A DNA stretch of 64,000 nucleotides from an uncultured Bacteroidales bacterium. GTDB taxonomy: Bacteria; Bacteroidota; Bacteroidia; Bacteroidales; Bacteroidaceae. Below, in pieces: positions 26,798 to 34,067 of the stretch. The position numbers and the translations under genes were made by a program. The notes beneath the pieces were generated by a model. That model made no database searches, was not told the DNA's origin, and worked only from the letters and a program-made list of their open reading frames with translations. Positions within the stretch are counted from its first letter, which is position 1, and each line of letters opens with the position of its first letter. The stretch is taken from assembly GCA_902779845.1 (NCBI GenBank), contig CACZCZ010000012.1, positions 30,003 through 94,002 of the forward strand. Reading direction: 5' to 3'.

Positions 26798-26830
26798 GGA
26801 GTCCTGAAGTCGTTTCAGGGCTCCATTTTA
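26798..26830 (+). terminator. intrinsic terminator after galK
   Basis: An 11-bp stem (ggagtcctgaa with ttcagggctcc, one G-U pair) closes a 5-nt loop region and is followed by atttta. It separates the gal group from the second mutarotase gene, which has its own promoter. Confidence 0.75.
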
Positions 26831-26891
26831 TGTTCAAACGGCTACTAAATTGTACTTTTTCAAAAAAAACACCACGCAAATTGAAAAAAAA

Positions 26892-26908
26892 AGTGTGAAA
26901 ATGACACT
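26892..26908 (+). promoter_or_regulatory. candidate operator AGTGT-N7-ACACT
   Basis: A short inverted repeat lies 19-35 bp upstream of the -7 box at 26927, overlapping where the -33 element should be. A repressor site is plausible, possibly for the Nudix regulator encoded downstream, but this is position-based inference only. Confidence 0.35.
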
Positions 26909-26926
26909 ACTTAAATAAAAAAGCAC

Positions 26927-26934
26927 TATCTTTG
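26927..26934 (+). promoter_or_regulatory. -7 box TATCTTTG of the arabinose block
   Basis: Perfect TAnnTTTG. It lies 87 bp before the lipoprotein mutarotase ATG and is the only strong promoter box seen ahead of the mutarotase, MFS and SGLT genes. Confidence 0.75.
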
Positions 26935-27020
26935 AGGCGAATTAGGGACATGAATGCCCTTTTTCATCGTACCAAAAAGAAAAATCAATCACTATTAATA
27001 AACTAACAACACTCACAATC

Positions 27021-28211
27021 ATGAAGACTATCGTGAAAGGTTTTGTTTCGATGGCAGCAGCCATTGTACTCATGGCAGCTTGTAATGAGCAAAAGCCAGC
27101 CACCGTGGAACCCACGCTCAGCGGACTCGATCCCGAGCAGTTCTCTGACACCATCAATGGAAAAGTCACCGCCCTCTACACGTTGAAGAATGACTCTGGC
27201 ATGGAAGTTTGCATCACCAACTTCGGTGGACGTGTCGTCAGTATCATGGTTCCTGACCGCAACGGTAAAATGACGGATGTTGTCTTGGGTTATGACAACG
27301 TCAAGCAGTATGCCGATGCCGTTAACTCACCCAGCGATTACGGTGCCAGCATCGGTCGCTACGCCAACCGCATTGCTAACCACTCTTTCTCCGTGGGTGA
27401 CGTAACTTATGAGCTCGTTGCCAACGATGGCACAAACACCCTTCACGGCGGTCCCACGGGCTGGCAGTATCAGGTTTATGATGCGGAGCAAATTGATGAC
27501 CGGACACTAAAGTTGACTATCGTCAGCCCCGATGGCGATAACGGCTTCCCTGGTGAAGTGACAGCCATCACCACCTACACACTGACCGATGACAACACCC
27601 TCGACATTACATGGGAAGCTACGACAACGAAGGAAACTGTCATCAACCAGACCAACCACAGCTACTTCAACCTCAATGGCGACTTTTCCCGCGAAGGCAC
27701 CAATATGGTTCTCTATGTGAACGCCGACAACTTCACACCTTCGGACCTCATTTATATTCCCACGGGCGAGATTGCTCCTGTAGAGGGTACTCCGTTTGAC
27801 TTCCGCACCCCCTGTGCACTGGACGAGATTATCAACGACACGACCTTCGATCAGATCAAGAATGCAGGCGGCGTGGATCACAACTTCTGCCTGAATACTT
27901 ATGATATGGACACCTATCGCGGTGATGACACGCAGGTGGCTGCCAGCCTTTACAGCCCCGAAACGGGTATCTTCCTCGAGGTGTTTACCAATGAGCCTGG
28001 TATCCAAGTCTATACAGGTAACTTCCAGGGTGTAGGTCGCGATGCCAACATCCTTCGCAAACACGGTGTCAAGTACCCGAAGCATGTCAGCGTATGTCTG
28101 GAAAGCCAAAAATACCCCGACACACCTCACCATCCCGAATGGCCTACTGCCAACCTGAAACCCGACGAGACATATCGCAGCCACTGCGCTTATAAGTTCT
28201 CTGTTAAATAA
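27021..28211 (+). CDS. galM: aldose 1-epimerase, lipoprotein form
   Basis: 396 residues with a lipoprotein signal (lipobox ending at Cys21) and then a full mutarotase: NFGGRVVSI, GRYANRI, NDGTNTLHGG, TNHSYFN and the C-terminal NEPGIQVYTGN with catalytic Glu. It should act in the periplasm, where it equilibrates anomers of galactose, arabinose or glucose before uptake. A similar secreted mutarotase accompanies arabinose genes in Bacteroides (from memory). It is followed after 22 bp by an MFS permease. It is clearly paralogous to the cytoplasmic copy at 23075. Confidence 0.94.
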   Translation: MKTIVKGFVSMAAAIVLMAACNEQKPATVEPTLSGLDPEQFSDTINGKVTALYTLKNDSGMEVCITNFGGRVVSIMVPDRNGKMTDVVLGYDNVKQYADAVNSPSDYGASIGRYANRIANHSFSVGDVTYELVANDGTNTLHGGPTGWQYQVYDAEQIDDRTLKLTIVSPDGDNGFPGEVTAITTYTLTDDNTLDITWEATTTKETVINQTNHSYFNLNGDFSREGTNMVLYVNADNFTPSDLIYIPTGEIAPVEGTPFDFRTPCALDEIINDTTFDQIKNAGGVDHNFCLNTYDMDTYRGDDTQVAASLYSPETGIFLEVFTNEPGIQVYTGNFQGVGRDANILRKHGVKYPKHVSVCLESQKYPDTPHHPEWPTANLKPDETYRSHCAYKFSVK

Positions 28212-28233
28212 TTGACCAACACTGTTGACAATT

Positions 28234-29703
28234 ATGGTACAAAACGACAAAGGTAGTGTAGGGTATCTTATTGGCATCGTAATGGTTGCCGTCCTCGGAG
28301 GACTACTCTTCGGATATGACACGGCGGTCATCTCGGGCGCCGAGAAGGGCCTGCAGGCTTTCTTCATGGAGGCTAAGGACTTTGCTTACACCGACGGTTG
28401 GCATGGTTTTACCTCGGCATCGGCACTGATTGGTTGCATCATCGGCTCAGCACTCTCCGGTTTCTTAGCAACCAACCTTGGCCGCAAGCGTTCACTCATC
28501 ATTGCGGGACTGCTGTTCTTCATCTCCGCGTTGGGCAGTATGCAGCCCGAATTCTTGTTCTTTGAATACGGCACTCCTACGTTCTCCCTGCTTATCACCT
28601 TCAACATTTATCGTATCATCGGCGGTATCGGCGTAGGCTTGGCTTCTGCTATCTGCCCCATGTATATTGGTGAGGTAGCGCCCTCTGAGATTCGTGGAAT
28701 GCTCGTATCCTGGAACCAGTTTGCCATCATCTTTGGTCAGTTGGTGGTATATTTCGTGAACTTCTTCATACTGGGCGACCACATTCAGCCATTGGTTGAA
28801 GAGATGGGCAAGGGCATTGCCGCCATCACTCCTGCTGCACAGTGGACTGTCACCACGGGATGGCGCTATATGTTTGGCTCCGAAGCGGTTCCCGCAGGAC
28901 TCTTCGCCCTTCTCATCTGCTTCGTTCCTGAGACGCCACGCTATCTGGTTAGCATCGGTCGTGATGATGTGGCACAGCGTATTCTTGCTAGGATCAACGG
29001 CAGCGTCAAGGCCGCTCAGATTCTTCAGGACATCAAGGACACGATGGTTGTGAAGACCGAGAAACTAATGACCTACGGTGCCATGTGCATCTTCGTCGGT
29101 ATTATGCTCAGCGTTTTCCAACAGGCTGTAGGTATCAATGCCGTCCTCTACTACGCCCCCCGCATCTTCGGCGACATGGGAATGGAGAACCCGATGATTA
29201 TCACAGTCTTCATGGGTGTGGTAAACATCCTCTTCACGCTTGTGGCAATCTTTACTGTTGAGAAATGGGGCCGTAAACCGCTACTCATTTGGGGATCCTT
29301 GGGTATGGCCATTGGAGCGTTCGGCGTAGCCATCACCTTTGGACACGAAGGCTTGGAATTCGTCACTGCAGCTTCCATCATGGTTTATGCCGCTTCCTTC
29401 ATGTTCTCATGGGGACCCATTACCTGGGTTCTCATTGCAGAGATCTTCCCCAATACGATACGCGGTGGTGCCGTCGCCATTGCTGTAGCTTTCCAGTGGA
29501 TTTTCAACTTCATTGTCTCCAGTTCCTTTGTGCCGATGTTCAATATGCATCTCACAGAAGGCGATGACTTCGGTCACTGGTTCACCTATGGCCTCTACGG
29601 CATCATCTGTATCCTCGCCGCCCTCTTTGTCTGGAAGCTCGTTCCCGAGACCAAGGGCAAGACGCTTGAGGATATGACTAAACTCTGGAAGCAAAGAAGA
29701 TAA
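28234..29703 (+). CDS. MFS sugar porter (XylE-like)
   Basis: 489 residues from the ATG at 28234 (an in-frame TTG nine bases earlier is rejected). Sugar-porter family signatures: LFGYDTAVISGAEKG in helix 1, LGRKRS in loop 2-3, PETPRYLV before the central loop, QQAVGINAVLYYAP in helix 7, WGRKPLL, and PETKGKTLE at the C-terminus. It is a proton-coupled importer of xylose, glucose, galactose or arabinose. Its position after a periplasmic mutarotase and before the SGLT gene suggests arabinose or galactose. Confidence 0.92.
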   Translation: MVQNDKGSVGYLIGIVMVAVLGGLLFGYDTAVISGAEKGLQAFFMEAKDFAYTDGWHGFTSASALIGCIIGSALSGFLATNLGRKRSLIIAGLLFFISALGSMQPEFLFFEYGTPTFSLLITFNIYRIIGGIGVGLASAICPMYIGEVAPSEIRGMLVSWNQFAIIFGQLVVYFVNFFILGDHIQPLVEEMGKGIAAITPAAQWTVTTGWRYMFGSEAVPAGLFALLICFVPETPRYLVSIGRDDVAQRILARINGSVKAAQILQDIKDTMVVKTEKLMTYGAMCIFVGIMLSVFQQAVGINAVLYYAPRIFGDMGMENPMIITVFMGVVNILFTLVAIFTVEKWGRKPLLIWGSLGMAIGAFGVAITFGHEGLEFVTAASIMVYAASFMFSWGPITWVLIAEIFPNTIRGGAVAIAVAFQWIFNFIVSSSFVPMFNMHLTEGDDFGHWFTYGLYGIICILAALFVWKLVPETKGKTLEDMTKLWKQRR

Positions 29704-29777
29704 TACGCCCCTCCTACTCTTCTCATATGGTAGAAAATGGACTACTCGAAAACGAAAAATAATTATTAGTAACAATA

Positions 29778-29828
29778 GACCCAAACCCCTATATGGTCTT
29801 CCCCTTTGGGGGATAAGAGGGGGGCTCC
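29778..29828 (+). repeat. C/G-rich leader hairpin element, copy 2 (before the SGLT gene)
   Basis: The same order of blocks as copy 1: gacccaaacccctat, cttcccctttggggg, ataagaggggggctcc. It ends 4 nt before the SGLT start codon at 29833. Differences from copy 1 are concentrated in the variable stretch between blocks and in the loop. Confidence 0.9.
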
Positions 29829-29832
29829 ATTT

Positions 29833-31557
29833 ATGAATTGGAATTCAACTGAATTCATTTGGCTCGACTGGGCGGTTCTCGCCATCGGCCTCGTTGGCGT
29901 GATATGGGCAGTATATCATGCTATTGTCAAGGACAAGAAAGCTCAGAAAGGCGAAGACTCAAGTGCTTACCTCTTTGGTAAGGGCGAACCTTGGTACGTC
30001 ATTGGTATGGCAATCTTTGCTGCCAACATCGGTTCCGAGCACCTCGTAGGTCTCGCCGGCACTGGCGCTAAGAGCGGTGTGGGTATGGCCCACTGGGAGA
30101 TGCAGGGTTGGATGATCCTCATCCTTGGCTGGCTCTTCGTTCCCTTCTATCAGTTGCTGATCAACAAGATGGGTAAAATCATTACGATGCCAGATTTCCT
30201 CAAATTCCGTTACACCAAGCGTACAGGCTACTGGCTCTCCGTTATTACATTGGTGGCTTACATCCTTACAAAAGTGAGTGTGACAGCCTTGACGGGTGGT
30301 ATCTTCTTCAAGTACCTTTGGGGCCTAAACTTCTGGTACGGCGCTATTGGCTTGATTCTCATCACTGCCGTGTTCACCGTTTTTGGTGGCATGAAGGGTG
30401 TGATGACACTTTCCTCTATCCAGACACCTATCCTCATCATCGGTTCCTTCCTGGTTCTGTTCTTGGGTCTCGCAACTCTGGGCGGTGGCAGCATAGTCGA
30501 AGGTTGGACTAGCATGATGGACTACTGCGGTCAGCTCAACAACGGCTACGGCACTACGCACATGTTCCACTGGGAAGAAGGCGACTCCATGTATCAGGAG
30601 TACCCGGGCTTCGTGGTATTCCTGGGCGCCTGCATCATCGGTTTCTGGTACTGGTGCACCGACCAGCACATTGTTCAGCGTGTGCTCGGTCAGGTCCCTG
30701 GTGAGGACAATGCAGAGGTGATGAAGCGTGCTCGTCGTGGCACTATTGCAGCCGGTTTCTTCAAGGTGCTGCCTTGTTTCATGTTCCTCATTCCTGGTAT
30801 GATAGCCGCTGCCCTGGCTGAGAAGGGAACCTTCGACCTGAGCGAGACCGACGCAGCCTTTGCCATTATGGTTCAACAGGTGTTGCCCGCAGGTATCAAG
30901 GGTATCGTCACCATCGGTTTCATTTGCGCCCTCGTAGCTTCTCTGGCAGCTTTCTTCAACAGCTGCGCCACTCTCTTTGTGGAAGATTTTTACAAGCCTC
31001 TGAAGCAGGGCTTGAGCGAGGCTCACTATGTGCTCACAGGCCGTATCGCCACTGTCGTTGTCGTGATTCTCGGCTTCGCATGGCTGCCTATAATGATGGG
31101 TATGGACACGCTGTACAACTATCTCCAGGGTATTCAGTCGCTGTTGGCTCCTGCAATGGCAGTTGTCTTCGCATGTGGCATCCTCAGTAAGAGAGTAACG
31201 CCGAAGGCTGGTGAATACACCATGATCGTTGGTTTCCTCATCGGAATGCTGCGTCTTGTCACCAATGTCATCACTGACACGGGTCGTGCCACGATGGATG
31301 GTTCATTCTGGGATTATACCGCTTGGTTCTGGCAGACCAACTGGCTCGTCTTCGAGTGCTGGCTGCTTGTATTCCTGCTTGTGTTCATCTATGCTGTTTC
31401 CCTGTTCACGCCGGCTCCCAGCCAGGAACAGATAGATGCCATCACCTTCACCTCCGACTTCAAGAAGTCTATCAGGGAGAGCTGGGGTGCCTTCGACATC
31501 ATCGGCACTCTTGTTGTCGTGGGTCTCTGCGCTTGCTTCTACTGGTACTTCTGGTAA
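29833..31557 (+). CDS. sodium/sugar symporter (SGLT family)
   Basis: 574 residues from the ATG at 29833; the longer frame would translate the hairpin repeat. There are about fourteen membrane helices. SSS-family features: the helix-1 region FAANIGSEHLVGLAGTGAKSG, an RYTKRTGYWLS loop, and the conserved WYWCTDQHIVQRVL segment typical of SGLTs. It couples sodium influx to sugar uptake. In Bacteroides an SGLT gene stands directly before araR (from memory), so L-arabinose is the probable substrate. A hairpin follows before araR. Confidence 0.92.
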   Translation: MNWNSTEFIWLDWAVLAIGLVGVIWAVYHAIVKDKKAQKGEDSSAYLFGKGEPWYVIGMAIFAANIGSEHLVGLAGTGAKSGVGMAHWEMQGWMILILGWLFVPFYQLLINKMGKIITMPDFLKFRYTKRTGYWLSVITLVAYILTKVSVTALTGGIFFKYLWGLNFWYGAIGLILITAVFTVFGGMKGVMTLSSIQTPILIIGSFLVLFLGLATLGGGSIVEGWTSMMDYCGQLNNGYGTTHMFHWEEGDSMYQEYPGFVVFLGACIIGFWYWCTDQHIVQRVLGQVPGEDNAEVMKRARRGTIAAGFFKVLPCFMFLIPGMIAAALAEKGTFDLSETDAAFAIMVQQVLPAGIKGIVTIGFICALVASLAAFFNSCATLFVEDFYKPLKQGLSEAHYVLTGRIATVVVVILGFAWLPIMMGMDTLYNYLQGIQSLLAPAMAVVFACGILSKRVTPKAGEYTMIVGFLIGMLRLVTNVITDTGRATMDGSFWDYTAWFWQTNWLVFECWLLVFLLVFIYAVSLFTPAPSQEQIDAITFTSDFKKSIRESWGAFDIIGTLVVVGLCACFYWYFW

Positions 31558-31565
31558 TACATACA

Positions 31566-31600
31566 CATCAGGAGCGGAGTTTTCTACTCCACTCCTGATG
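31566..31600 (+). terminator. hairpin between SGLT gene and araR
   Basis: 15-nt arms (left 31566-31580, right 31586-31600) pair with one mismatch around a tttct loop. The downstream tract is not a clean T run, so it may be a weak terminator, an mRNA-stabilising hairpin or an attenuator rather than a strong stop. Confidence 0.5.
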
Positions 31601-31653
31601 TTATCAACATTTTACTGATGATCTTGAAAAGGGGAACTGACACTACAAACTAC

Positions 31654-32334
31654 ATGACAACATTATTCTATCAACAATATCCCAAATTCCACGTGGCGGT
31701 CGACTGTATCATCTTCGGCTTCCAAGCGGGAAAACTCAAGTTGCTGCTACAAAAGCGACCCTTTGAACCTCGACAAGGTGAGTGGTCGCTCATGGGTGGT
31801 TTTGTCAACCGCGACGAAGATATTGAAGATGCCGCCCAGCGTGTTCTTAAGGAGCTTACGGGGCTCCACGATATCTATATGCGTCAGGTTGGTGCATTCG
31901 GTTCTGTACATCGCGATTCGGGGAGTCGCGTTATCTCCATCGCATACTTCGCACTTGTGGACATTGAGAAGGTGAGCATGGATTTGACCTATCAGAACTC
32001 AGCTTATTGGGAAGATGTCAACAAGTTGCCCATCCTGCTTTTCGACCACATGGAGATGGTGGATGTAGCGCTTCGCCGACTGCGAACACTGATTCCTTCA
32101 CGTCCTGTAGGTTTTCATCTCCTACCTCCTCTGTTCACGCTTACACAGCTACAGCAACTCTATGAAGCTATTTTAGGCGAAAGCATCGACAAGCGCAATT
32201 TCCGCAAGCGTGTCAATGAGATGCACTTTATTGAGAAGACATCAGAAATTGACAAGGTCAACTCCAAGCGTGGAGCCGTCCTCTATCGTTTCAACGAACG
32301 GGCTTACAAGGAGGTTCAAGTCTTTAAACTTTAA
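31654..32334 (+). CDS. araR: Nudix-fold transcriptional regulator of arabinose use
   Basis: 226 residues from the ATG at 31654; an in-frame ATG at 31618 gives 12 more residues and cannot be excluded. The N-terminal Nudix domain (about 1-140) has a box at 49-71 with G49, E55, R63, E67 and G70, but Val64 and Leu68 replace two of the conserved box glutamates, so hydrolysis is unlikely. The C-terminal part is a winged helix (about 145-226, with NFRKRVNEMHFIEKT). This matches the Bacteroides AraR/NrtR-like family, where the Nudix domain senses L-arabinose and releases DNA. It sits between the SGLT gene and araD. Confidence 0.88.
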   Translation: MTTLFYQQYPKFHVAVDCIIFGFQAGKLKLLLQKRPFEPRQGEWSLMGGFVNRDEDIEDAAQRVLKELTGLHDIYMRQVGAFGSVHRDSGSRVISIAYFALVDIEKVSMDLTYQNSAYWEDVNKLPILLFDHMEMVDVALRRLRTLIPSRPVGFHLLPPLFTLTQLQQLYEAILGESIDKRNFRKRVNEMHFIEKTSEIDKVNSKRGAVLYRFNERAYKEVQVFKL

Positions 32335-32411
32335 ACCTTTGAGCTTCTTACGCACAAGGACTTCTTGAGCCCTCCTTTAAACTTTAAACTATAAACATTA
32401 AATTGTAAATA
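32327..32411 (+). repeat. low-complexity ctttaaact spacer
   Basis: The araR-araD gap contains repeated ctttaaac words at both ends (32324-32334 and 32378-32391) around a gcttctt-rich middle. Its word content matches the spacer at 11308. I see no -7 box. Confidence 0.6.
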
Positions 32412-32417
32412 CATCTC

Positions 32418-33128
32418 ATGTTAGAAGAACTCAAGCAGAAAGTATTCAAGGCCAACCTTGACTTGGTTAAGCAAGGCCTCGTTATCTTCACCTGGGGCAA
32501 TGTCTCAGGCATCGACCGTGAGAAAGGTCTTGTGGTCATTAAGCCCAGTGGCGTCAGCTACGACGAGATGAAGGCCAGCGACATGGTTGTCGTGGACCTC
32601 GAAAGCGGCAAAGTTGTTGAGGGTGACCTCAACCCCAGCAGCGACACCCCCACACACCTTATATTATATAAGGCATTCCCCAACATCCAGGGCGTTGTCC
32701 ACACCCACTCCACCTATGCCACCGCCTTTGCTCAGGCTGGTCGCGACATTCCCAATATCGGCACCACACACGCCGACTATTTCTATAAGGATATCCCGTG
32801 CACGCGCGATATGACAAAGGAAGAGGTTGAGGGACAGTATGAGTTGGAGACGGGCAATGTTATCGTGGACGAAATCCTGAACATCCGCAAGATCAACCCC
32901 GACCACACTCCCGCCGTGCTCGTGAAGAACCACGGTCCCTTCTCCTGGGGTACCTCTCCCGACAATGCCGTGTATAACGCCAAGGTCATGGAGCAATGCG
33001 CCAAGATGGCCTTCATCGCCTTCAGCGTGAACCCCGAACTTACCATGAACCCGCTCCTCATCGAGAAGCACTACATGCGTAAACACGGACCAAACGCCTA
33101 CTACGGTCAGAAAGGTCAGAAACACTAA
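32418..33128 (+). CDS. araD: L-ribulose-5-phosphate 4-epimerase
   Basis: 236 residues. Class II aldolase/epimerase fold with [11 protein letters not shown] near residue 26, [17 protein letters not shown] near 74, the zinc ligands in VHTHSTYAT near 95-97, and the third His in NHGPFSWG near 171. It converts L-ribulose 5-phosphate to D-xylulose 5-phosphate, the last arabinose-specific step. It lies in the araR-araD-unknown-unknown-araA order. The next ORF begins 51 bp later at a good ATG. Confidence 0.96.
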   Translation: MLEELKQKVFKANLDLVKQGLVIFTWGNVSGIDREKGLVVIKPSGVSYDEMKASDMVVVDLESGKVVEGDLNPSSDTPTHLILYKAFPNIQGVVHTHSTYATAFAQAGRDIPNIGTTHADYFYKDIPCTRDMTKEEVEGQYELETGNVIVDEILNIRKINPDHTPAVLVKNHGPFSWGTSPDNAVYNAKVMEQCAKMAFIAFSVNPELTMNPLLIEKHYMRKHGPNAYYGQKGQKH

Positions 33129-33179
33129 TTGCATAACGGGCACGCTCAAACAAAGCATAATTTTAAAACCGGAACAATT

Positions 33180-33605
33180 ATGGATACAAAGTGGAAAGAA
33201 TGGGACCTGCGCCTCTTCGCCGAGAAACAGCATAAAGACGAAGCCATCACCAACGACGACTGGCGACTGCACATCAAAGACCTCAAGGATGGGCAGCAGA
33301 TTGAGTGGAACCGCCACGGCGGCTTCTACCACTCGCCTTACGCTGGCAGCTATCGTTTCACGTTCCTCGGTGCCGGTAACATTGTAAGGCTCAAGGTGGA
33401 GCGCGATGGTGAAGAGGAAGTCCAGCTCGACATCTTTGGCGAGTGGACATCGGGCTGGTATGAAGAGGGCGAGTGGCGACACCGCATCACTATCAGCACC
33501 ATAGAGGCCACTTATCCCGTGAGCGAGCTGCCCGATGGCGTCCGCACCATGCAGCAGATAGACCATGACGCGTGGGAATACGCAGTACGCAACGGACTGA
33601 TTTAA
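33180..33605 (+). CDS. small protein of unknown function, arabinose operon, paralog 1
   Basis: 141 residues from the ATG at 33180; an in-frame TTG abutting araD is less likely. No signal peptide, no membrane helix, many aromatic and charged residues, probably an all-beta cytoplasmic domain. The core GGFYHSPYAGSYRFTFLG, then a segment ending TSGWYEEGEW, resembles the next gene (GGYQSYRFYFL and SSGWYGFGTW), so the pair arose by duplication. A C-terminal tail with EYAVRNGL is unique to this copy. It lies between araD and araA, implying a role linked to arabinose use, such as sugar binding or a helper function. I cannot name a family. Confidence 0.75.
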   Translation: MDTKWKEWDLRLFAEKQHKDEAITNDDWRLHIKDLKDGQQIEWNRHGGFYHSPYAGSYRFTFLGAGNIVRLKVERDGEEEVQLDIFGEWTSGWYEEGEWRHRITISTIEATYPVSELPDGVRTMQQIDHDAWEYAVRNGLI

Positions 33606-33628
33606 TGTTATTAACACAATATGCAACT

Positions 33629-33991
33629 ATGGCGGTAAATTGGAACGACTACGAGCTTGTCCTCAAGGAAGAAAGCTCTAAAGAATGTGAGGTGACCGGA
33701 CGTGACATGGGCGGCATCGATGTCTATACTTGCGACGTCAGTAAACTCATCGAGAATAATTCGCCGGCATGGCAGCCGGAAAAGGGCTCCGCCAGCTATG
33801 GCGGCTACCAGTCATATAGATTCTATTTTCTAAGTGCCGACGATGAGGCCGTGCATCTCTACATCGACAAGCATTACCGTCAGGACATCACTCTCCGTCC
33901 AGGCGAAAGCTGGTCGAGTGGGTGGTACGGTTTCGGAACGTGGAGCTACTGTGTGAGACTGGAATTGAGAAAGAAACAAACGAACAATTAA
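33629..33991 (+). CDS. small protein of unknown function, arabinose operon, paralog 2
   Basis: 120 residues from the ATG at 33629; an in-frame ATG at 33605 overlaps the previous stop (TAATG) and would add eight residues. It is soluble and mostly beta by pattern, opening MAVNWNDYELVL. The central GGYQSYRFYFLSADDEAVHL and the SSGWYGFGTW motif match the preceding gene; it lacks that gene's C-terminal tail. It is followed by repeat copy 3 and araA. Function unknown; a sugar-binding beta-sandwich is one possibility, based only on the aromatic pattern. Confidence 0.75.
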   Translation: MAVNWNDYELVLKEESSKECEVTGRDMGGIDVYTCDVSKLIENNSPAWQPEKGSASYGGYQSYRFYFLSADDEAVHLYIDKHYRQDITLRPGESWSSGWYGFGTWSYCVRLELRKKQTNN

Positions 33992-34009
33992 TCTTATTTA
34001 CTAACTATA

Positions 34010-34060
34010 GACCCATTGCCCCTATTGGTCTTCCCCCTTTTGGGGGATAAGAGGGGGGCC
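34010..34060 (+). repeat. C/G-rich leader hairpin element, copy 3 (before araA)
   Basis: gacccattgcccctat, cttcccccttttggggg, ataagaggggggcc. It ends 7 nt before the araA ATG. Same orientation relative to the gene as copies 1 and 2. Confidence 0.9.
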
Positions 34061-34067
34061 TTAAGAA

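Noticed and set aside
32664-33626. 320-codon minus-strand frame over araD and the first unknown
   Set aside because: Shadow of araD and of the small paralogs, which are supported by synteny and motifs.
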